Part shown: piece after piece, positions 37,859 to 47,446 of the stretch
Layout of the letters: each line of letters opens with the position of its first letter
Numbering within the stretch: the stretch's first letter is position 1
Assembly (NCBI RefSeq): GCF_028890115.1
Contig: NZ_JARCJD010000003.1
Coordinates: forward strand, 1-64,000
DNA from: Phaeobacter sp. QD34_24
GTDB lineage: Bacteria > Pseudomonadota > Alphaproteobacteria > Rhodobacterales > Rhodobacteraceae
Reading direction: 5' to 3'
DNA length: 64,000 nt
Notes under the pieces: model-generated
Seen by the model: only the letters and a program-made list of their open reading frames with translations
Told to the model about the DNA's origin: nothing
The model's database searches: none
Translations under genes and position numbers: made by a program

Positions 37859-38731
37859 TCAGGCCCGTTTTGCGTCATGGACCAGCCGGTTCACCATCGG
37901 GGTGAAGATCAGCTGCATGGCGAGGTCCATCTTGCCGCCCGGAATGACCAGGCTGTTGGCGCGGGTCATCCAGCTGTCGTGGATCATCGACATCAGATAG
38001 GGGAAATCGATGCCGCGCGGGTTCTTGAAGCGGATCACCACCAGGCTCTCGTCCGGGGTGGGGATCCAGCGCGCGATGAAGGGGTTCGACGTATCCACCA
38101 CCGGCACGCGCTGGAAATTGATGTCGGTCTCGGAAAACTGCGGGCAGATGCAATGCACATAGTCCTGCATCCGCCGCAGGATGGTTTCGGTCACGGCCTC
38201 GGTCGAATAGCCGCGCGATTCCCGGTCGCGGTGGATCTTCTGGATCCATTCGAGGTTGATCACCGGCACCACCCCGATCTTGAGGTCCGCCAGGGCGGCA
38301 AGGTTCACCTCGTCATTCACCACCGAGCCGTGCAGGCCTTCATAGAACAACAGGTCGGACCCGTCCGCGAAGGGCGCCCAGGCGGTGAATTCCCCCGGCG
38401 GCACCCCGGTTTTCTCGGCTTCCTCGGCGTCATGCACATAGGTGCGGGTGCGACCCTTGCCGGTCTCGGCATATTCGCGAAAGACTCGCTCCAGCTCTCC
38501 CAGCTCGTTGGCGTCATAGGAGAAATGCGAGAACGTGTGATCGCCTGCCGCCTGCCGCCGCTCCAGCTCGGCGCGCATATCGGCGCGGTTGTAGCGATGA
38601 AAGGCATCGCCTTCGATCGAGACCGATTGAATGCCTTCACGGCGAAAGATCTGGTCGAAGGTCTTTTTCACGGTCGAGGTGCCAGCCCCGGAGGATCCCG
38701 TGACACTGATGATCGGGTGTTTGATGCTCAT
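37859..38731 (-). CDS. prkB: Phosphoribulokinase
   Basis: CbbP phosphorylates ribulose-5-phosphate to ribulose-1,5-bisphosphate, the step specific to the Calvin cycle. At 290 residues it is the bacterial octameric type. The P-loop is [15 protein letters not shown] (about residues 12-26), followed by [10 protein letters not shown] and LLFYEGLHG. It lacks the paired regulatory cysteines of plant enzymes; bacterial PRK is controlled by NADH and AMP instead. It lies between fbp and tkt. Confidence 0.97.
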   Translation of the reverse strand: MSIKHPIISVTGSSGAGTSTVKKTFDQIFRREGIQSVSIEGDAFHRYNRADMRAELERRQAAGDHTFSHFSYDANELGELERVFREYAETGKGRTRTYVHDAEEAEKTGVPPGEFTAWAPFADGSDLLFYEGLHGSVVNDEVNLAALADLKIGVVPVINLEWIQKIHRDRESRGYSTEAVTETILRRMQDYVHCICPQFSETDINFQRVPVVDTSNPFIARWIPTPDESLVVIRFKNPRGIDFPYLMSMIHDSWMTRANSLVIPGGKMDLAMQLIFTPMVNRLVHDAKRA

Positions 38732-38755
38732 GTCGATGTCCTGAAGGTGTTGGGA

Positions 38756-39757
38756 TCAAGCGCGGAACAATCCGCGCGTTCCAAATAGCGATGAAGTCTC
38801 TTCTTCCGGCAGATCGTGGTAGGTGGCGACCCGCGCCACCTTGTTGGCCGAGCCGAAGACAAAGGGCGTGCGCATGTGCAGAGTATGCGGCACCGCATCC
38901 AGGATCGGCTCTTGGCCGTCGGTGGCACGTCCGCCCGCCTGTTCGATCAGCATGGCGATGGGGGCGCATTCGTAGACATAGCGAAGGCGGCCCTGGCCGT
39001 AGCCCTGCCGGTCGTCGGCGGGATACAGGAAGATACCCCCACGGGTCAGGATGCGATGGGTTTCCGCCACCAGCGATGCGATCCAGCGCATATTGAAATC
39101 GCTGCCCGCAGGCCCTTCGCTGCCGGCAACGCGATCGTCGATATAGGCGCGGATCGCCGTGCCCCAGTGGCGGTAGTTGGAGGTGTTGATGGCGTATTCC
39201 TTTGAATCCGGCGCGATCCGTCCCAGCTTTCCAATCAGGCGGAACTGTCCGACCTCCGGGTCCAGAACGTATTTCAACACGCCGTCACCCAATGTCAGGA
39301 TCAGCGCGCATTGCGGCCCGTAGATCGCATAGCCCGCCGCCAGCAGATCGCGGCCCGGACGCAGGAAGGAGGCCTCGGGCGTGTCCATCGCCGGGTAGAT
39401 CCCGAAGATCGTCCCGATCGAAACATTGGTGTCGATATTGGAGGAGCCATCCAACGGATCGATCGCGATTGCGAACAGGCCTTCGGGGTTCATGGTGACC
39501 ACGCTGTCCTGCTCTTCGGAGGCATAGTGGCGGGTATTGCCCTGGGCGAGCGCCTCCATGAAGGCCTCGTCCGCGATCACATCCAGCGCCTTTTGGGCAT
39601 CGCCGTCGGTATTGGTGCCAGCCGCGCCGCCGAGGTTTTCGTCGATGCCTCCGCGTGCAATACGCCGCGCCAGGGATGCGGCCACACCGGCCAGCCGGTC
39701 GAGCTCCGCAACCAGCGCAGGATCACTGTCTTTTGGGACCTGATCTAGAGTTTTCAT
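38756..39757 (-). CDS. fbp: Fructose-1,6-bisphosphatase class 1
   Basis: CbbF hydrolyses fructose-1,6- and usually also sedoheptulose-1,7-bisphosphate. It has 333 residues from ATG 39757 ([10 protein letters not shown]), which has GAGGGAGGA just upstream. Metal-binding motifs are ASEEQDSVV and [20 protein letters not shown] (about residues 112-131), and the C-terminal motif is [12 protein letters not shown]. It heads the ten-gene operon and is divergent from the first cbbR. Confidence 0.96.
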   Translation of the reverse strand: MKTLDQVPKDSDPALVAELDRLAGVAASLARRIARGGIDENLGGAAGTNTDGDAQKALDVIADEAFMEALAQGNTRHYASEEQDSVVTMNPEGLFAIAIDPLDGSSNIDTNVSIGTIFGIYPAMDTPEASFLRPGRDLLAAGYAIYGPQCALILTLGDGVLKYVLDPEVGQFRLIGKLGRIAPDSKEYAINTSNYRHWGTAIRAYIDDRVAGSEGPAGSDFNMRWIASLVAETHRILTRGGIFLYPADDRQGYGQGRLRYVYECAPIAMLIEQAGGRATDGQEPILDAVPHTLHMRTPFVFGSANKVARVATYHDLPEEETSSLFGTRGLFRA

Positions 39758-39848
39758 GCTGTCCTCCTCCCTCACGACGGAAAACTTGTAAAAAAATGAA
39801 TTTTTAAGGAATTTAAAAAATGTGAACTTGGATTAGAAGGTTTCGAAT
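39758..39848. promoter_or_regulatory. fbp/cbbR divergent promoter region
   Basis: The 91-bp space between fbp and the first cbbR is strikingly AT-rich. It contains AAAAATGAAT (39792-39801), which recurs in the cbbL/cbbR region, and an inverted repeat TTTTTAA/TTAAAAA (39801-39807 and 39813-39819). CbbR proteins normally bind such intergenic regions; the exact operator is not proven here. Confidence 0.6.
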
Positions 39849-40784
39849 ATGCGAGTTGATGCCATCACGCTCAAGCAGTTGCGTGCGCTTCTGGCGGTCG
39901 CGGAAACCGGCAGCCTGACGGGGGCAGCGGATCTTCTGCATCAGACGCCGCCGACAATTCACAGCCAAATCAAGAACCTGGAAGGCGCAGTTGGAGAGGC
40001 TCTGCTGGAACGTGCGAAGGATGGCACCGGGTTTTCTCCGACCGCCGCCGGGCAGGAGATGCTGGCTGCTGCCCATCGGATCGAGGCGAATTTGTCGCAT
40101 GCAGAGCGCCAGATCCTGGCCCTGGCAGAGGGGCGGCGGGGCCATGTGGTGTTGGGAACAGTCTCCACCGCGAAGTATTTCGTGCCCCGTCTGGTGCGGC
40201 TGCTGCAGGATCGGATTCCGGATGTGGAGATATCTTTGCGGGTGGCCAACCGGTCCGAGGTGATCCAGGCGCTTGGCCGGGGAGAATACGACCTGGCGAT
40301 CATGGGGCGTCCGCCGCGCAGCGTCATTCATCGGGCGATTCCCTTGGGGCCGCATCCGCATGGGATTGTCCTGCCGCCGGATCATCCGCTGGCACAGGAG
40401 GATGGTTATGCGCCGCACCGGTTGCTGCAGGAGACCTTTCTCAGCCGCGAGGAAGGCTCGGGTACCCGGATCCTGATGGAACGGTTCATCGAACGGTTGG
40501 GAGAGGGGCAAAGCCCGAAGAAGGTGGAGATGCCTTCCAACGAGACCATCAAGCAGGCGGTTCTGGCCGGATTGGGGATTGCCTTCCTGTCGCTGCACAC
40601 GGTGCATGACGAGTTGGAAGCGGGGCGCCTGGCGCTGCTGCGGGGGCGGGATCTGCCGGTGATGCGCCATTGGTATCTGATCACCGGCGCCGCCGATGGT
40701 GAAGAAGTGCCTCCGGCAACCCAGCTTTGCGCCAGGGAAATAGATGCCTTGTCAGGCGCTTATCTTCCTCAGTTCAAGACATAG
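39849..40784 (+). CDS. cbbR: LysR-type regulator CbbR (copy 1)
   Basis: The 311-residue protein has an N-terminal winged HTH (ITLKQLRALLAVAETGSLTG...) and a periplasmic-binding-type effector domain with STAKYFVPRLVRL and EEGSGTRILMERFIE, typical of CbbR. It is divergent from the fbp operon and convergent with cbbO (2 nt between). It probably activates fbp-gph, and perhaps cbbLSQO, in response to a phosphorylated metabolite or nucleotide. A second CbbR lies at 45913. Confidence 0.9.
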   Translation: MRVDAITLKQLRALLAVAETGSLTGAADLLHQTPPTIHSQIKNLEGAVGEALLERAKDGTGFSPTAAGQEMLAAAHRIEANLSHAERQILALAEGRRGHVVLGTVSTAKYFVPRLVRLLQDRIPDVEISLRVANRSEVIQALGRGEYDLAIMGRPPRSVIHRAIPLGPHPHGIVLPPDHPLAQEDGYAPHRLLQETFLSREEGSGTRILMERFIERLGEGQSPKKVEMPSNETIKQAVLAGLGIAFLSLHTVHDELEAGRLALLRGRDLPVMRHWYLITGAADGEEVPPATQLCAREIDALSGAYLPQFKT

Positions 40785-40786
40785 TC

Positions 40787-43120
40787 TCAGCGGGTGAGCG
40801 CCGCATAGAGCTGCGGCAGCCGTTCCGGCAGGCGCTCCACCCGGTCGAGGATCATCGCGCCGCGCGGGCCGAAGATGCGCTGCACATAGGTATCGGCACC
40901 TGGATCCAGGGTCAGGCAGAAGGGGGTGATACCGCTTTGCGTGGCTTCCTCCACCGCGCGGCGGGTGTCGGCGCGCAGGTATTGCGGATCGCGCACGTCG
41001 ATATCGGCAGGCGCACCGTCGGTCAGAACCAACATCAGCTTGCGCGTGGCCTTCACCCGCTTCATCTGCGCCGTGGCATGGCGAATGGCGGTCCCCATGC
41101 GCGTTGACAGGCGTCCTTCGGCGCCCATCAGGCGGGCGGTTGCCAAGTCTTCCCAGGGCTGGTCGAAATCCTTGAACCTCTCGTAATAGACCTGAGCGCG
41201 CCCATCGGAACAAAATCCATGGATTGCAAAGGCATCGCCGACGCGGTTAATCGCCTCTGACAGCAGGACGCAGGCCGATTTCGTCAGGTCCATCACGGTG
41301 GAGCCATCGCCCACGGGATCGTTCGTCGATTCCGACAGATCCAGCAGCACCATCACGGCGGTGTCGCGGGTCTTGTGCACCTGGCGCATCATCACCCGCG
41401 GGTCGGGCTGGCGACCCATGCGAATGTCGATGGCGGCGGTTATGGCGGCGCCGATGTCGATCACATCGCCATCCTCCAGCTTGCGGATGCGCTGCATGCC
41501 TTGCGGGCGCATGGCGTCCAGCCGGTGCTTCAGCCGCTCCATCACCGGGCGATGTTCGGCTAGGATCGCCTCGGCCTCGGATGGATCCCCCAGACGCGGG
41601 CGGCGCTCCAGCACCGTGGCCCAGGCCGGGCGCATCATCTGGATTGTATGGTCGAACTCATCATAGGTCACCGGCGGCGCCAGCGGCTCGCGGCCTTCCT
41701 TCTCATTATAGCTCTGGCCGTCGTCGTCGAAGAACTCCGCCGATTGCACCCAGATTTCCTGCGCGTCCTCGCCTGCGGTTTCGACCTCGACCTCGTTCAC
41801 CATTTCACTGACCGAGACATATTTGCGAACCTGCGGCGGCGGGGCGTATTCGGTGTTGAATTCCAGCTCCTCGAACGCCCACAAGAGCCGGTTGTCGCAG
41901 CGATAGGGGCAGGAGGGGTGATCGGAATAGGCCGAATAGGGCTGGCCGCGCAGGCGTTCGGCCAGGCGCAGGCCCAGGGTGCGGGCGGCTTCGTTGTCCA
42001 TCAGATCCAGCTGCACCAATTCGCCCCGAACCCAGGACGCAAGATCGCTTTCGGGCGCCTGATCCGGCAGCAAGAGCGCGCGGGCGATGCGGTCGAACTC
42101 TCCGGCGATGCCCGGCGCGGTGCCTTGGTGAAATGGCGCCCAGAGATCGCGCAACCGGGGCAGGCGGGCAATGGCGAGCGCCTCGGCGCGGGCGTCCTCA
42201 ATGAGGCCGATCATGGCCGATTGCAGCGCGTTCAACCCTTCGCCCTGAATGGGCTTGCGCAGGCAGGCGAGATGCGCGGCCAGATGGGCGGCCTGCGCCC
42301 GGTAGAGATCCAGCGCAGGCTGATCCTGCCAGTCATCCAACGCGTCGGGCAGGTGTAGGCTGTAGCCCTCGTAATAGGGGCGCAGGCCCGCGCGGTCTTC
42401 GAAATCGCCCGCGGTGGGTGTCAGCATGAAATCCCGCCCCCAAAGGGCGCGCAGGTAGATCATCAGCCGCCGCTGCACATCTACCAGAAGCGTGCCCTTG
42501 CGCTCGCGCTGAATGACGGCGCGGCTTTCCTCGGTTTCCAGCGAGAAATAGGCGAGCAGTTCCTTGAAGTTCGTCCTGTGCGCTTCCACCCCCCAATCGG
42601 CCCAGCGGCGTAAGCCTCCAAGGGTCAGAATCTCCAGAAGATCGCCAAGGTGGTCAAGCATGGACCGAACGGCACGGGGTGCGCGGGCCAGAAGGTGCTC
42701 CAGGAAGCGCAGGTAGGCCATGAAAAGCGTTGCATCGCCAAGACGCATCGCGGCCTGCGGTGCGGTCTCCAGCAGTCGGGCAATCACCGCGCCCGAGGTG
42801 CGCGAGGCAAAGCCCAGCAGCAGCGGCAAGAGATCGCCAAGAACGTCTTCGCCCAGATCCCGGGCAAGGGCAGGTGCCGCCTCGATCCAGGCGATGACCG
42901 GATCCGTGCCGCGGCCCAGTTGCATCAGGGCCTCAGCGCCGCGCAGCCAAGTGTCCAAAGCGCGGGGCGACAGCTTGCGCCGGGCATCGGGCAGGGCGGA
43001 AAGCAGAACTTCGGCAACCTCACCCGGCAGGCTGTCCAGCAGGCCCGTGTGATCGGCGGGCAGCGCCTCAGAACCAGGTTGCGACTGCGGCATCGAGAGC
43101 ATCGCGCATATCCGGATCAT
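40787..43120 (-). CDS. cbbO: RuBisCO activase subunit CbbO
   Basis: CbbO is the adaptor of the CbbQO activase that removes inhibitors from form IA RuBisCO. The 777-residue protein has a long helical N-terminal region and a C-terminal von Willebrand A domain with MIDAS motif LLDLSESTND (about residue 595) and VLTDGAPADID. The start is uncertain: ATG 43120 overlaps cbbQ by 53 nt, and in-frame ATGs at 43102 and 43093 are alternatives; none has a strong ribosome site. It is the last gene of cbbLSQO. Confidence 0.93.
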   Translation of the reverse strand: MIRICAMLSMPQSQPGSEALPADHTGLLDSLPGEVAEVLLSALPDARRKLSPRALDTWLRGAEALMQLGRGTDPVIAWIEAAPALARDLGEDVLGDLLPLLLGFASRTSGAVIARLLETAPQAAMRLGDATLFMAYLRFLEHLLARAPRAVRSMLDHLGDLLEILTLGGLRRWADWGVEAHRTNFKELLAYFSLETEESRAVIQRERKGTLLVDVQRRLMIYLRALWGRDFMLTPTAGDFEDRAGLRPYYEGYSLHLPDALDDWQDQPALDLYRAQAAHLAAHLACLRKPIQGEGLNALQSAMIGLIEDARAEALAIARLPRLRDLWAPFHQGTAPGIAGEFDRIARALLLPDQAPESDLASWVRGELVQLDLMDNEAARTLGLRLAERLRGQPYSAYSDHPSCPYRCDNRLLWAFEELEFNTEYAPPPQVRKYVSVSEMVNEVEVETAGEDAQEIWVQSAEFFDDDGQSYNEKEGREPLAPPVTYDEFDHTIQMMRPAWATVLERRPRLGDPSEAEAILAEHRPVMERLKHRLDAMRPQGMQRIRKLEDGDVIDIGAAITAAIDIRMGRQPDPRVMMRQVHKTRDTAVMVLLDLSESTNDPVGDGSTVMDLTKSACVLLSEAINRVGDAFAIHGFCSDGRAQVYYERFKDFDQPWEDLATARLMGAEGRLSTRMGTAIRHATAQMKRVKATRKLMLVLTDGAPADIDVRDPQYLRADTRRAVEEATQSGITPFCLTLDPGADTYVQRIFGPRGAMILDRVERLPERLPQLYAALTR

Positions 43121-43871
43121 CGGTGATGGAGTTGACCAGCGCCATGGAACAGGCGGCGCGCGGCGCGATCCCGCCCTTGATCAACCGGCCGGCGTGGATC
43201 AGCATCCGGGTGGACACGCCTTCGTCCAGCCCGTGCCCTTTTAGGTTGCGGGAGCGCGCGCCGATCTCCACCAGCTTGCCTGCGGTTTCACTGTCGATGC
43301 CCGCTTCATGGGCCAGGATCTCGACCTCGGTCTCGCCCTCGGGCCAGGTGAAGTTCATCGCCGCAAAGCGTTGTTTTGTCGATTGTTTCAGATCCTTCAT
43401 CAGGGACTGATAGCCGGGGTTGTAGCTGATCACGATCAGGAAATCGGGATGCGCCTGTAAGAGCTCGCCCTTCTTTTCCAGGGGCAGAACCCGGCGGTCA
43501 TCGGTCAGCGGATGGATGGCGACGGTGGTGTCCTGGCGGGCCTCGACGACTTCATCAAGGTAACAGATCGCGCCGTGACGGGCGGCAAAGGTCAGCGGGC
43601 CGTCCTGCCAACGGGTGCCGTCCGCATCCAGCAGGTAGCGCCCCACCAGATCCGAGGCGGTCATATCCTCGTTGCAGGCGACGGTGACCAGCGGGCGGCC
43701 CAGTTTCCAGGCCATGTGCTCCACAAAGCGGGTCTTGCCGCAGCCGGTCGGGCCTTTCAGCATGACGGGAATGCGGGCATCCCAGGCGGCGGTGAACAGC
43801 TCCACCTCATCGCCGGTCTGCCGCCAGAAGGGCGCATCGGTGACGCGGAAGTCGTCAAGCATGTCTTTCAT
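43068..43871 (-). CDS. cbbQ: RuBisCO activase AAA+ subunit CbbQ
   Basis: CbbQ is a MoxR-type AAA+ ATPase forming hexamers that, with CbbO, remodel RuBisCO. It has 267 residues from ATG 43871 (MKDMLDDFRVTDAPFW) with GGAGGAG upstream. Walker A is LKGPTGCGKTRFVEHM (about residues 38-53), Walker B is ICYLDEVVEARQD, and sensor 1 lies in FLIVISYNPGYQ. It is separated from cbbS by 85 nt that contain a strong hairpin. Confidence 0.95.
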   Translation of the reverse strand: MKDMLDDFRVTDAPFWRQTGDEVELFTAAWDARIPVMLKGPTGCGKTRFVEHMAWKLGRPLVTVACNEDMTASDLVGRYLLDADGTRWQDGPLTFAARHGAICYLDEVVEARQDTTVAIHPLTDDRRVLPLEKKGELLQAHPDFLIVISYNPGYQSLMKDLKQSTKQRFAAMNFTWPEGETEVEILAHEAGIDSETAGKLVEIGARSRNLKGHGLDEGVSTRMLIHAGRLIKGGIAPRAACSMALVNSITDDPDMRDALDAAVATWF

Positions 43872-43919
43872 GGCGGGCTCCTCCTCTTGGCCGGGCAATC
43901 TGGTCTGGGCTTGGGATGT

Positions 43920-43949
43920 GCTGCCCGGCACGAGGGAGCGCCGGGCAGC
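43920..43949 (-). other. Strong hairpin between cbbS and cbbQ
   Basis: GCTGCCCGGC (43920-43929) and GCCGGGCAGC (43940-43949) form a perfect 10-bp stem with a 10-nt loop. No T-run follows on the minus strand. It could block 3' decay of the cbbLS part of the message or reduce read-through, so that cbbQO is made at a lower level than RuBisCO. Confidence 0.65.
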
Positions 43950-43956
43950 AGGGGCA

Positions 43957-44313
43957 TCAGATCATCTCGCCGCGGTAGACGACCATATTGGCGCCCTGGC
44001 TTTGGGTGAAATTGTCATAACCTAGCAGACGAACGTGGTGCTTGGGGTTGGCGGCGTGGCATTCGTCCAGCTCGGCCAGGATCGCGTCCACGTCGGTTTC
44101 GCCGAACATCGGCAGCTTCCACATGTACCAGTAATAGCCCGAGGCATTGGTCGGCTCGGTATGTTCGATTGCCGGGTTCCAGCCGTTGGTGACGATCCAT
44201 TCCACCTGTTTGCGGATCTGGTCCTTGGTCATTTCCGGCAGGTAGGAGAAGGTCTCCATCTTGCGCGAGGCGGGATCCGACAGGCGGGAGGGGTAGTCCT
44301 GAATGGTGCTCAT
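43957..44313 (-). CDS. cbbS: RuBisCO small subunit, form I
   Basis: The 118-residue small subunit caps the L8S8 enzyme. The core reads [20 protein letters not shown], then [15 protein letters not shown] and [10 protein letters not shown]. It lacks the C-terminal beta-hairpin extension of red-type small subunits, which agrees with the green-type large subunit. It lies 42 nt after cbbL. Confidence 0.97.
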   Translation of the reverse strand: MSTIQDYPSRLSDPASRKMETFSYLPEMTKDQIRKQVEWIVTNGWNPAIEHTEPTNASGYYWYMWKLPMFGETDVDAILAELDECHAANPKHHVRLLGYDNFTQSQGANMVVYRGEMI

Positions 44314-44355
44314 GGGTTTGGTCCTTTTGATATGTGTTCGAGGGCTGAGCAGGGC

Positions 44356-45789
44356 TTAGCGGTGCTGCACGTCCAGCTTGTCGACGGTGTCGAACTCGAA
44401 CTTGATTTCCTTCCAGGTCTCCATCGCGGATTTCAGCTCGGGCGAATGTTTCGCCGCCGCCATCAGGATGTCCTTGCCGTCCTTTTCCAGCTCGCGCCCT
44501 TCGTTGCGGGCCTGCACGCAGGCCTCTAGCGCCACACGGTTGGCCGCAGCGCCCGCCGCATTGCCCCAGGGGTGGCCCAGGGTGCCGCCGCCAAATTGCA
44601 GGACGCTATCATTGCCGAAGATCGACACCAGCGCGGGCATGTGCCAGACGTGGATCCCGCCCGAGGCGACAGGGAAGACGCCCGGCATGCTGCCCCAGTC
44701 CTGATCGAAGAAGACGCCCATCTCGCGGTCCTCCTTGACGAATTTGTCGCGCATCAGGTTGATCCAGCCCAAGGTCGCGTTGCGGTCGCCTTCCAGCTTG
44801 CCCACAACGGTGCCCGAATGCAGGTGATCGCCGCCCAGAAGCCGCAAAAGTTTGGTCAGCACCCGGAAGTTGATGCCGTGGTTGGGGTTGCGGTCCATCA
44901 CCGCGTGCATGGCGCGGTGCACGTGCAAGAGCATGCCGTTGTCGCGGCACCATTTCGACAGGGAGTTATGCGCCGCCCAGCCGATGGTCAGATAGTCGGA
45001 CATGATGATCGGGGTGCCGATTTCCTTGGCGAATTCGGCGCGTTTGAACATCTCTTCCACCGTGGGGGCGGTGACGTTCATGTAGTGACCCTTGCGCTCG
45101 CCGGTTTCGGCCTGGGCCTTGTCGATGGCCTCCTGGCAGAACAGGAAACGATCCCGCCAGCGCATGAAGGGCTGGGAGTTGACGTTCTCGTCGTCTTTCG
45201 AGAAATCGAGCCCCCCGCGCAGCACCTCGTATACGGCGCGGCCATAGTTCTTGGCCGAGAGGCCCAGCTTCGGCTTGATGGTGCAGCCGAGCAGGGGACG
45301 GCCGTATTTGTCCATCTTGTCGCGCTCGACCTGGATGCCATGGGGCGGGCCGAAACAGGTTTTGACGAACCAGATCGGGAAGCGCACGTCCTCAAGGCGC
45401 AAAGAGCGCACGGCCTTGAAGCCAAAGACATTGCCGACGATCGAGGTGAAGACATTGACGACCGAGCCTTCCTCGAACAGATCCGCGGGGTAGGCGATGA
45501 AGGCATAGAAGGCTTCGTCCTGGCCCGGCACATCCTCGATCCGGTAGGCGCGGCCCTTGTAGTGGTCGAGATCGGTCAGAAGGTCGGTCCAGACCGTGGT
45601 CCAGGTGCCGGTGGAGCTTTCGGCGGCCACGGCAGCGGCGGCCTCCTCGCGCGGCACGCCGTCCTGAGGGATCACCTTGAAGACCGCCAGAACATCGGTG
45701 TCCTTGGGGCTATATGCGGGATCCCAATAGGTGGAGCGGTAGTCCTTGACGCCGGCGTCGTATTTCTTGGCTGGTGCATGCATATTCAT
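44356..45789 (-). CDS. cbbL: RuBisCO large subunit, form IA-like (green type)
   Basis: The 477-residue catalytic subunit starts at ATG 45789 ([13 protein letters not shown]) behind GGAGGAG; ATG 45783 is also in frame. Catalytic residues are visible in [27 protein letters not shown] (carbamylated Lys), [27 protein letters not shown] (loop 6) and [29 protein letters not shown] and the cbbQO neighbours point to the green, form IA branch rather than red form IC, which is the usual partner of CbbX. Subclass should be confirmed by a tree. Confidence 0.97.
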   Translation of the reverse strand: MNMHAPAKKYDAGVKDYRSTYWDPAYSPKDTDVLAVFKVIPQDGVPREEAAAAVAAESSTGTWTTVWTDLLTDLDHYKGRAYRIEDVPGQDEAFYAFIAYPADLFEEGSVVNVFTSIVGNVFGFKAVRSLRLEDVRFPIWFVKTCFGPPHGIQVERDKMDKYGRPLLGCTIKPKLGLSAKNYGRAVYEVLRGGLDFSKDDENVNSQPFMRWRDRFLFCQEAIDKAQAETGERKGHYMNVTAPTVEEMFKRAEFAKEIGTPIIMSDYLTIGWAAHNSLSKWCRDNGMLLHVHRAMHAVMDRNPNHGINFRVLTKLLRLLGGDHLHSGTVVGKLEGDRNATLGWINLMRDKFVKEDREMGVFFDQDWGSMPGVFPVASGGIHVWHMPALVSIFGNDSVLQFGGGTLGHPWGNAAGAAANRVALEACVQARNEGRELEKDGKDILMAAAKHSPELKSAMETWKEIKFEFDTVDKLDVQHR

Positions 45790-45912
45790 GGGTGTGTCTC
45801 CTCCGCGTGGCGACCCATATGGGCGGGCCACTTCATCGGGGACAGGAAGCCATAGTTAATGAATATATAAAAATGAATAGTTTTTAGTTTCAGAATATAT
45901 TATTATTTATTC
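45790..45912. promoter_or_regulatory. cbbL/cbbR divergent promoter region
   Basis: The 123-bp space is very AT-rich toward the regulator. ATGAATA occurs at 45859-45865 and 45873-45879 as direct repeats 14 bp apart, and its inverse TATTCAT lies at 45908-45914, overlapping the regulator start. AAAAATGAAT (45869-45878) also occurs in the fbp promoter region. These are candidate CbbR sites. Confidence 0.6.
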
Positions 45913-46809
45913 ATGCGATACTCACTCCGACAATTGCAGATTTTTCAGGAGGTTGCGCAGCAGCTTTCCTACACCCGCGCGGCCGAGGTGCTGCATCTGA
46001 CCCAGCCGGCCGTCTTTGCCCAGGTGCGCCAACTGGAGGAACAGACCGGTCACAAGCTGATCGAGCGGATGGGAAAGACCCTGTTCCTGACCGAGGCCGG
46101 AGAGGTGGTGTTGCTGTCGGCACAGCGCATCCTGGCAGAGGCCGAGGATCTGGATATGCGCCTTGCCGAATTGCGCGGGCTTGCGCGCGGGCGGTTGCGC
46201 CTGGCGGTGGTCTCCACCGCGAAATACGACATCCCGGCCCGGATCGGGGCTTACAATCGCTCCTATCCGGGAATCGAGGTGGCGCTGACCGTCTGCAACC
46301 GCGAGGAAATCCTGGCGCGCTTTGCCCAAAACGCGGATGATCTATACATTCTTGGCACCCCGCCCGAAAGCCTGGAGGCCGAGATCGAGCGGTTCGCGGA
46401 AAACCCCCTGGTAGCCATCGCGCCGCCGGATCACCCGCTGGCCAGGCGTCCCGGTCTCACCATGAGGGATCTGGCCGAATACCCGTTCCTGACCCGGGAA
46501 AGCGGATCCGGCACGCGGCTGGCGGCAGAGCGCTGTTTCGAAGAGGCGGGTGCCACCCCGCGCGTGAAACTGGAACTGGGGGCCAATGAGGCGGTGAAAC
46601 AGGGGGTGATCGCCGGGCTGGGCCTGTCGGTGCTCAGCCGTTCCACCGTCGCGCTGGAACTGCGTCACGGGTATCTGGTCGAACTGGAGGTAGCCCCCTT
46701 TCCAATCATCCGTCATTGGCACGTGGCCTGGCCTCGGGCGCGGCAGCTCTCCCTGGCGGCAGAGGCCTTTCTGACGGAGCTCAGGCAGGCAGAGGAGAGG
46801 AAGGGCTGA
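45913..46809 (+). CDS. cbbR: LysR-type regulator CbbR (copy 2)
   Basis: The 298-residue LysR protein begins with the HTH MRYSLRQLQIFQEVAQQLSY and shows CbbR-like effector motifs VSTAKYDIPARIGAYN, CNREEIL and ESGSGTRLAAERCFEE. It is divergent from cbbL. No Shine-Dalgarno sequence is visible in the AT-rich leader, so translation may be weak or leaderless. It is a paralogue of the protein at 39849 and probably controls cbbLSQO. Confidence 0.9.
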   Translation: MRYSLRQLQIFQEVAQQLSYTRAAEVLHLTQPAVFAQVRQLEEQTGHKLIERMGKTLFLTEAGEVVLLSAQRILAEAEDLDMRLAELRGLARGRLRLAVVSTAKYDIPARIGAYNRSYPGIEVALTVCNREEILARFAQNADDLYILGTPPESLEAEIERFAENPLVAIAPPDHPLARRPGLTMRDLAEYPFLTRESGSGTRLAAERCFEEAGATPRVKLELGANEAVKQGVIAGLGLSVLSRSTVALELRHGYLVELEVAPFPIIRHWHVAWPRARQLSLAAEAFLTELRQAEERKG

Positions 46810-46909
46810 CGCCGCCCGCACATTCCGGGCAATTGTCTGGTCTTCTTAGCGCTGTATTTACCATATTTGGTCACCATGGGGATGGTTCAGAAAGAAGCAG
46901 GTTCCCCCG

Positions 46910-47446
46910 ATGACACAAGCCAACGCCGCCATCTCGCAAGCGTCCAACGCATTGACCGGGAGCACCCATGCGCTGCGTGCCATCCCCGCTGTTGCCGCAG
47001 ACAAGGTGGTGCGCTTCATCCGCTGGGGGCAGCCCAGAAAGACGGAAATCGATGCTGTCTTTGATCGCTATGACCTGACAGATATTTCCCCCCGCGAGAT
47101 CGACGCGCTGACGGCCGAACTATCGGCTGCGGGGTATCGCGATGCGAGTTTTCTCCGGATGCTGTCCCGGCGCGGGGCGGCAGCGCTGGCGCAGTCCCGG
47201 CAAGGCTTTGCCAAGATCGGCTATCAGGTCTCCATGTTCGATGCCGAGGAACGACTGGACCTGCGGCAGGTGAGCCGGGAGCAGGTGAAGCTCGCGGAAT
47301 TCTTCGGCGAGCCGACACAGGAGCTGGAGGCCTTCATGGCGGAGGTGGAGCGTCTGGAGTTCGGGCGGCAACCTGCGGCACCGGTCCCTCCCGCGCCGAG
47401 GGCAGCTCAGGATATTCTGGTGCTGACCCAGGCACGACGGGTGTGA
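46910..47446 (+). CDS. Uncharacterised protein
   Basis: I do not recognise this 178-residue soluble protein. The middle part (KVVRFIRWGQPRKTEIDAVF to about residue 110) looks helical, and the C-terminus is Pro/Ala-rich (about 150-165) before a short end DILVLTQARRV. There is no signal peptide or membrane helix. It lies between the second cbbR and the porin gene on the same strand, 100 nt after cbbR, with no evidence of a Calvin role. Confidence 0.6.
   Translation: MTQANAAISQASNALTGSTHALRAIPAVAADKVVRFIRWGQPRKTEIDAVFDRYDLTDISPREIDALTAELSAAGYRDASFLRMLSRRGAAALAQSRQGFAKIGYQVSMFDAEERLDLRQVSREQVKLAEFFGEPTQELEAFMAEVERLEFGRQPAAPVPPAPRAAQDILVLTQARRV

Noticed and set aside
29088-46910. Mobile element or integrase bordering the Calvin locus
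   Set aside because: No integrase, transposase or terminal repeat was found on either side.
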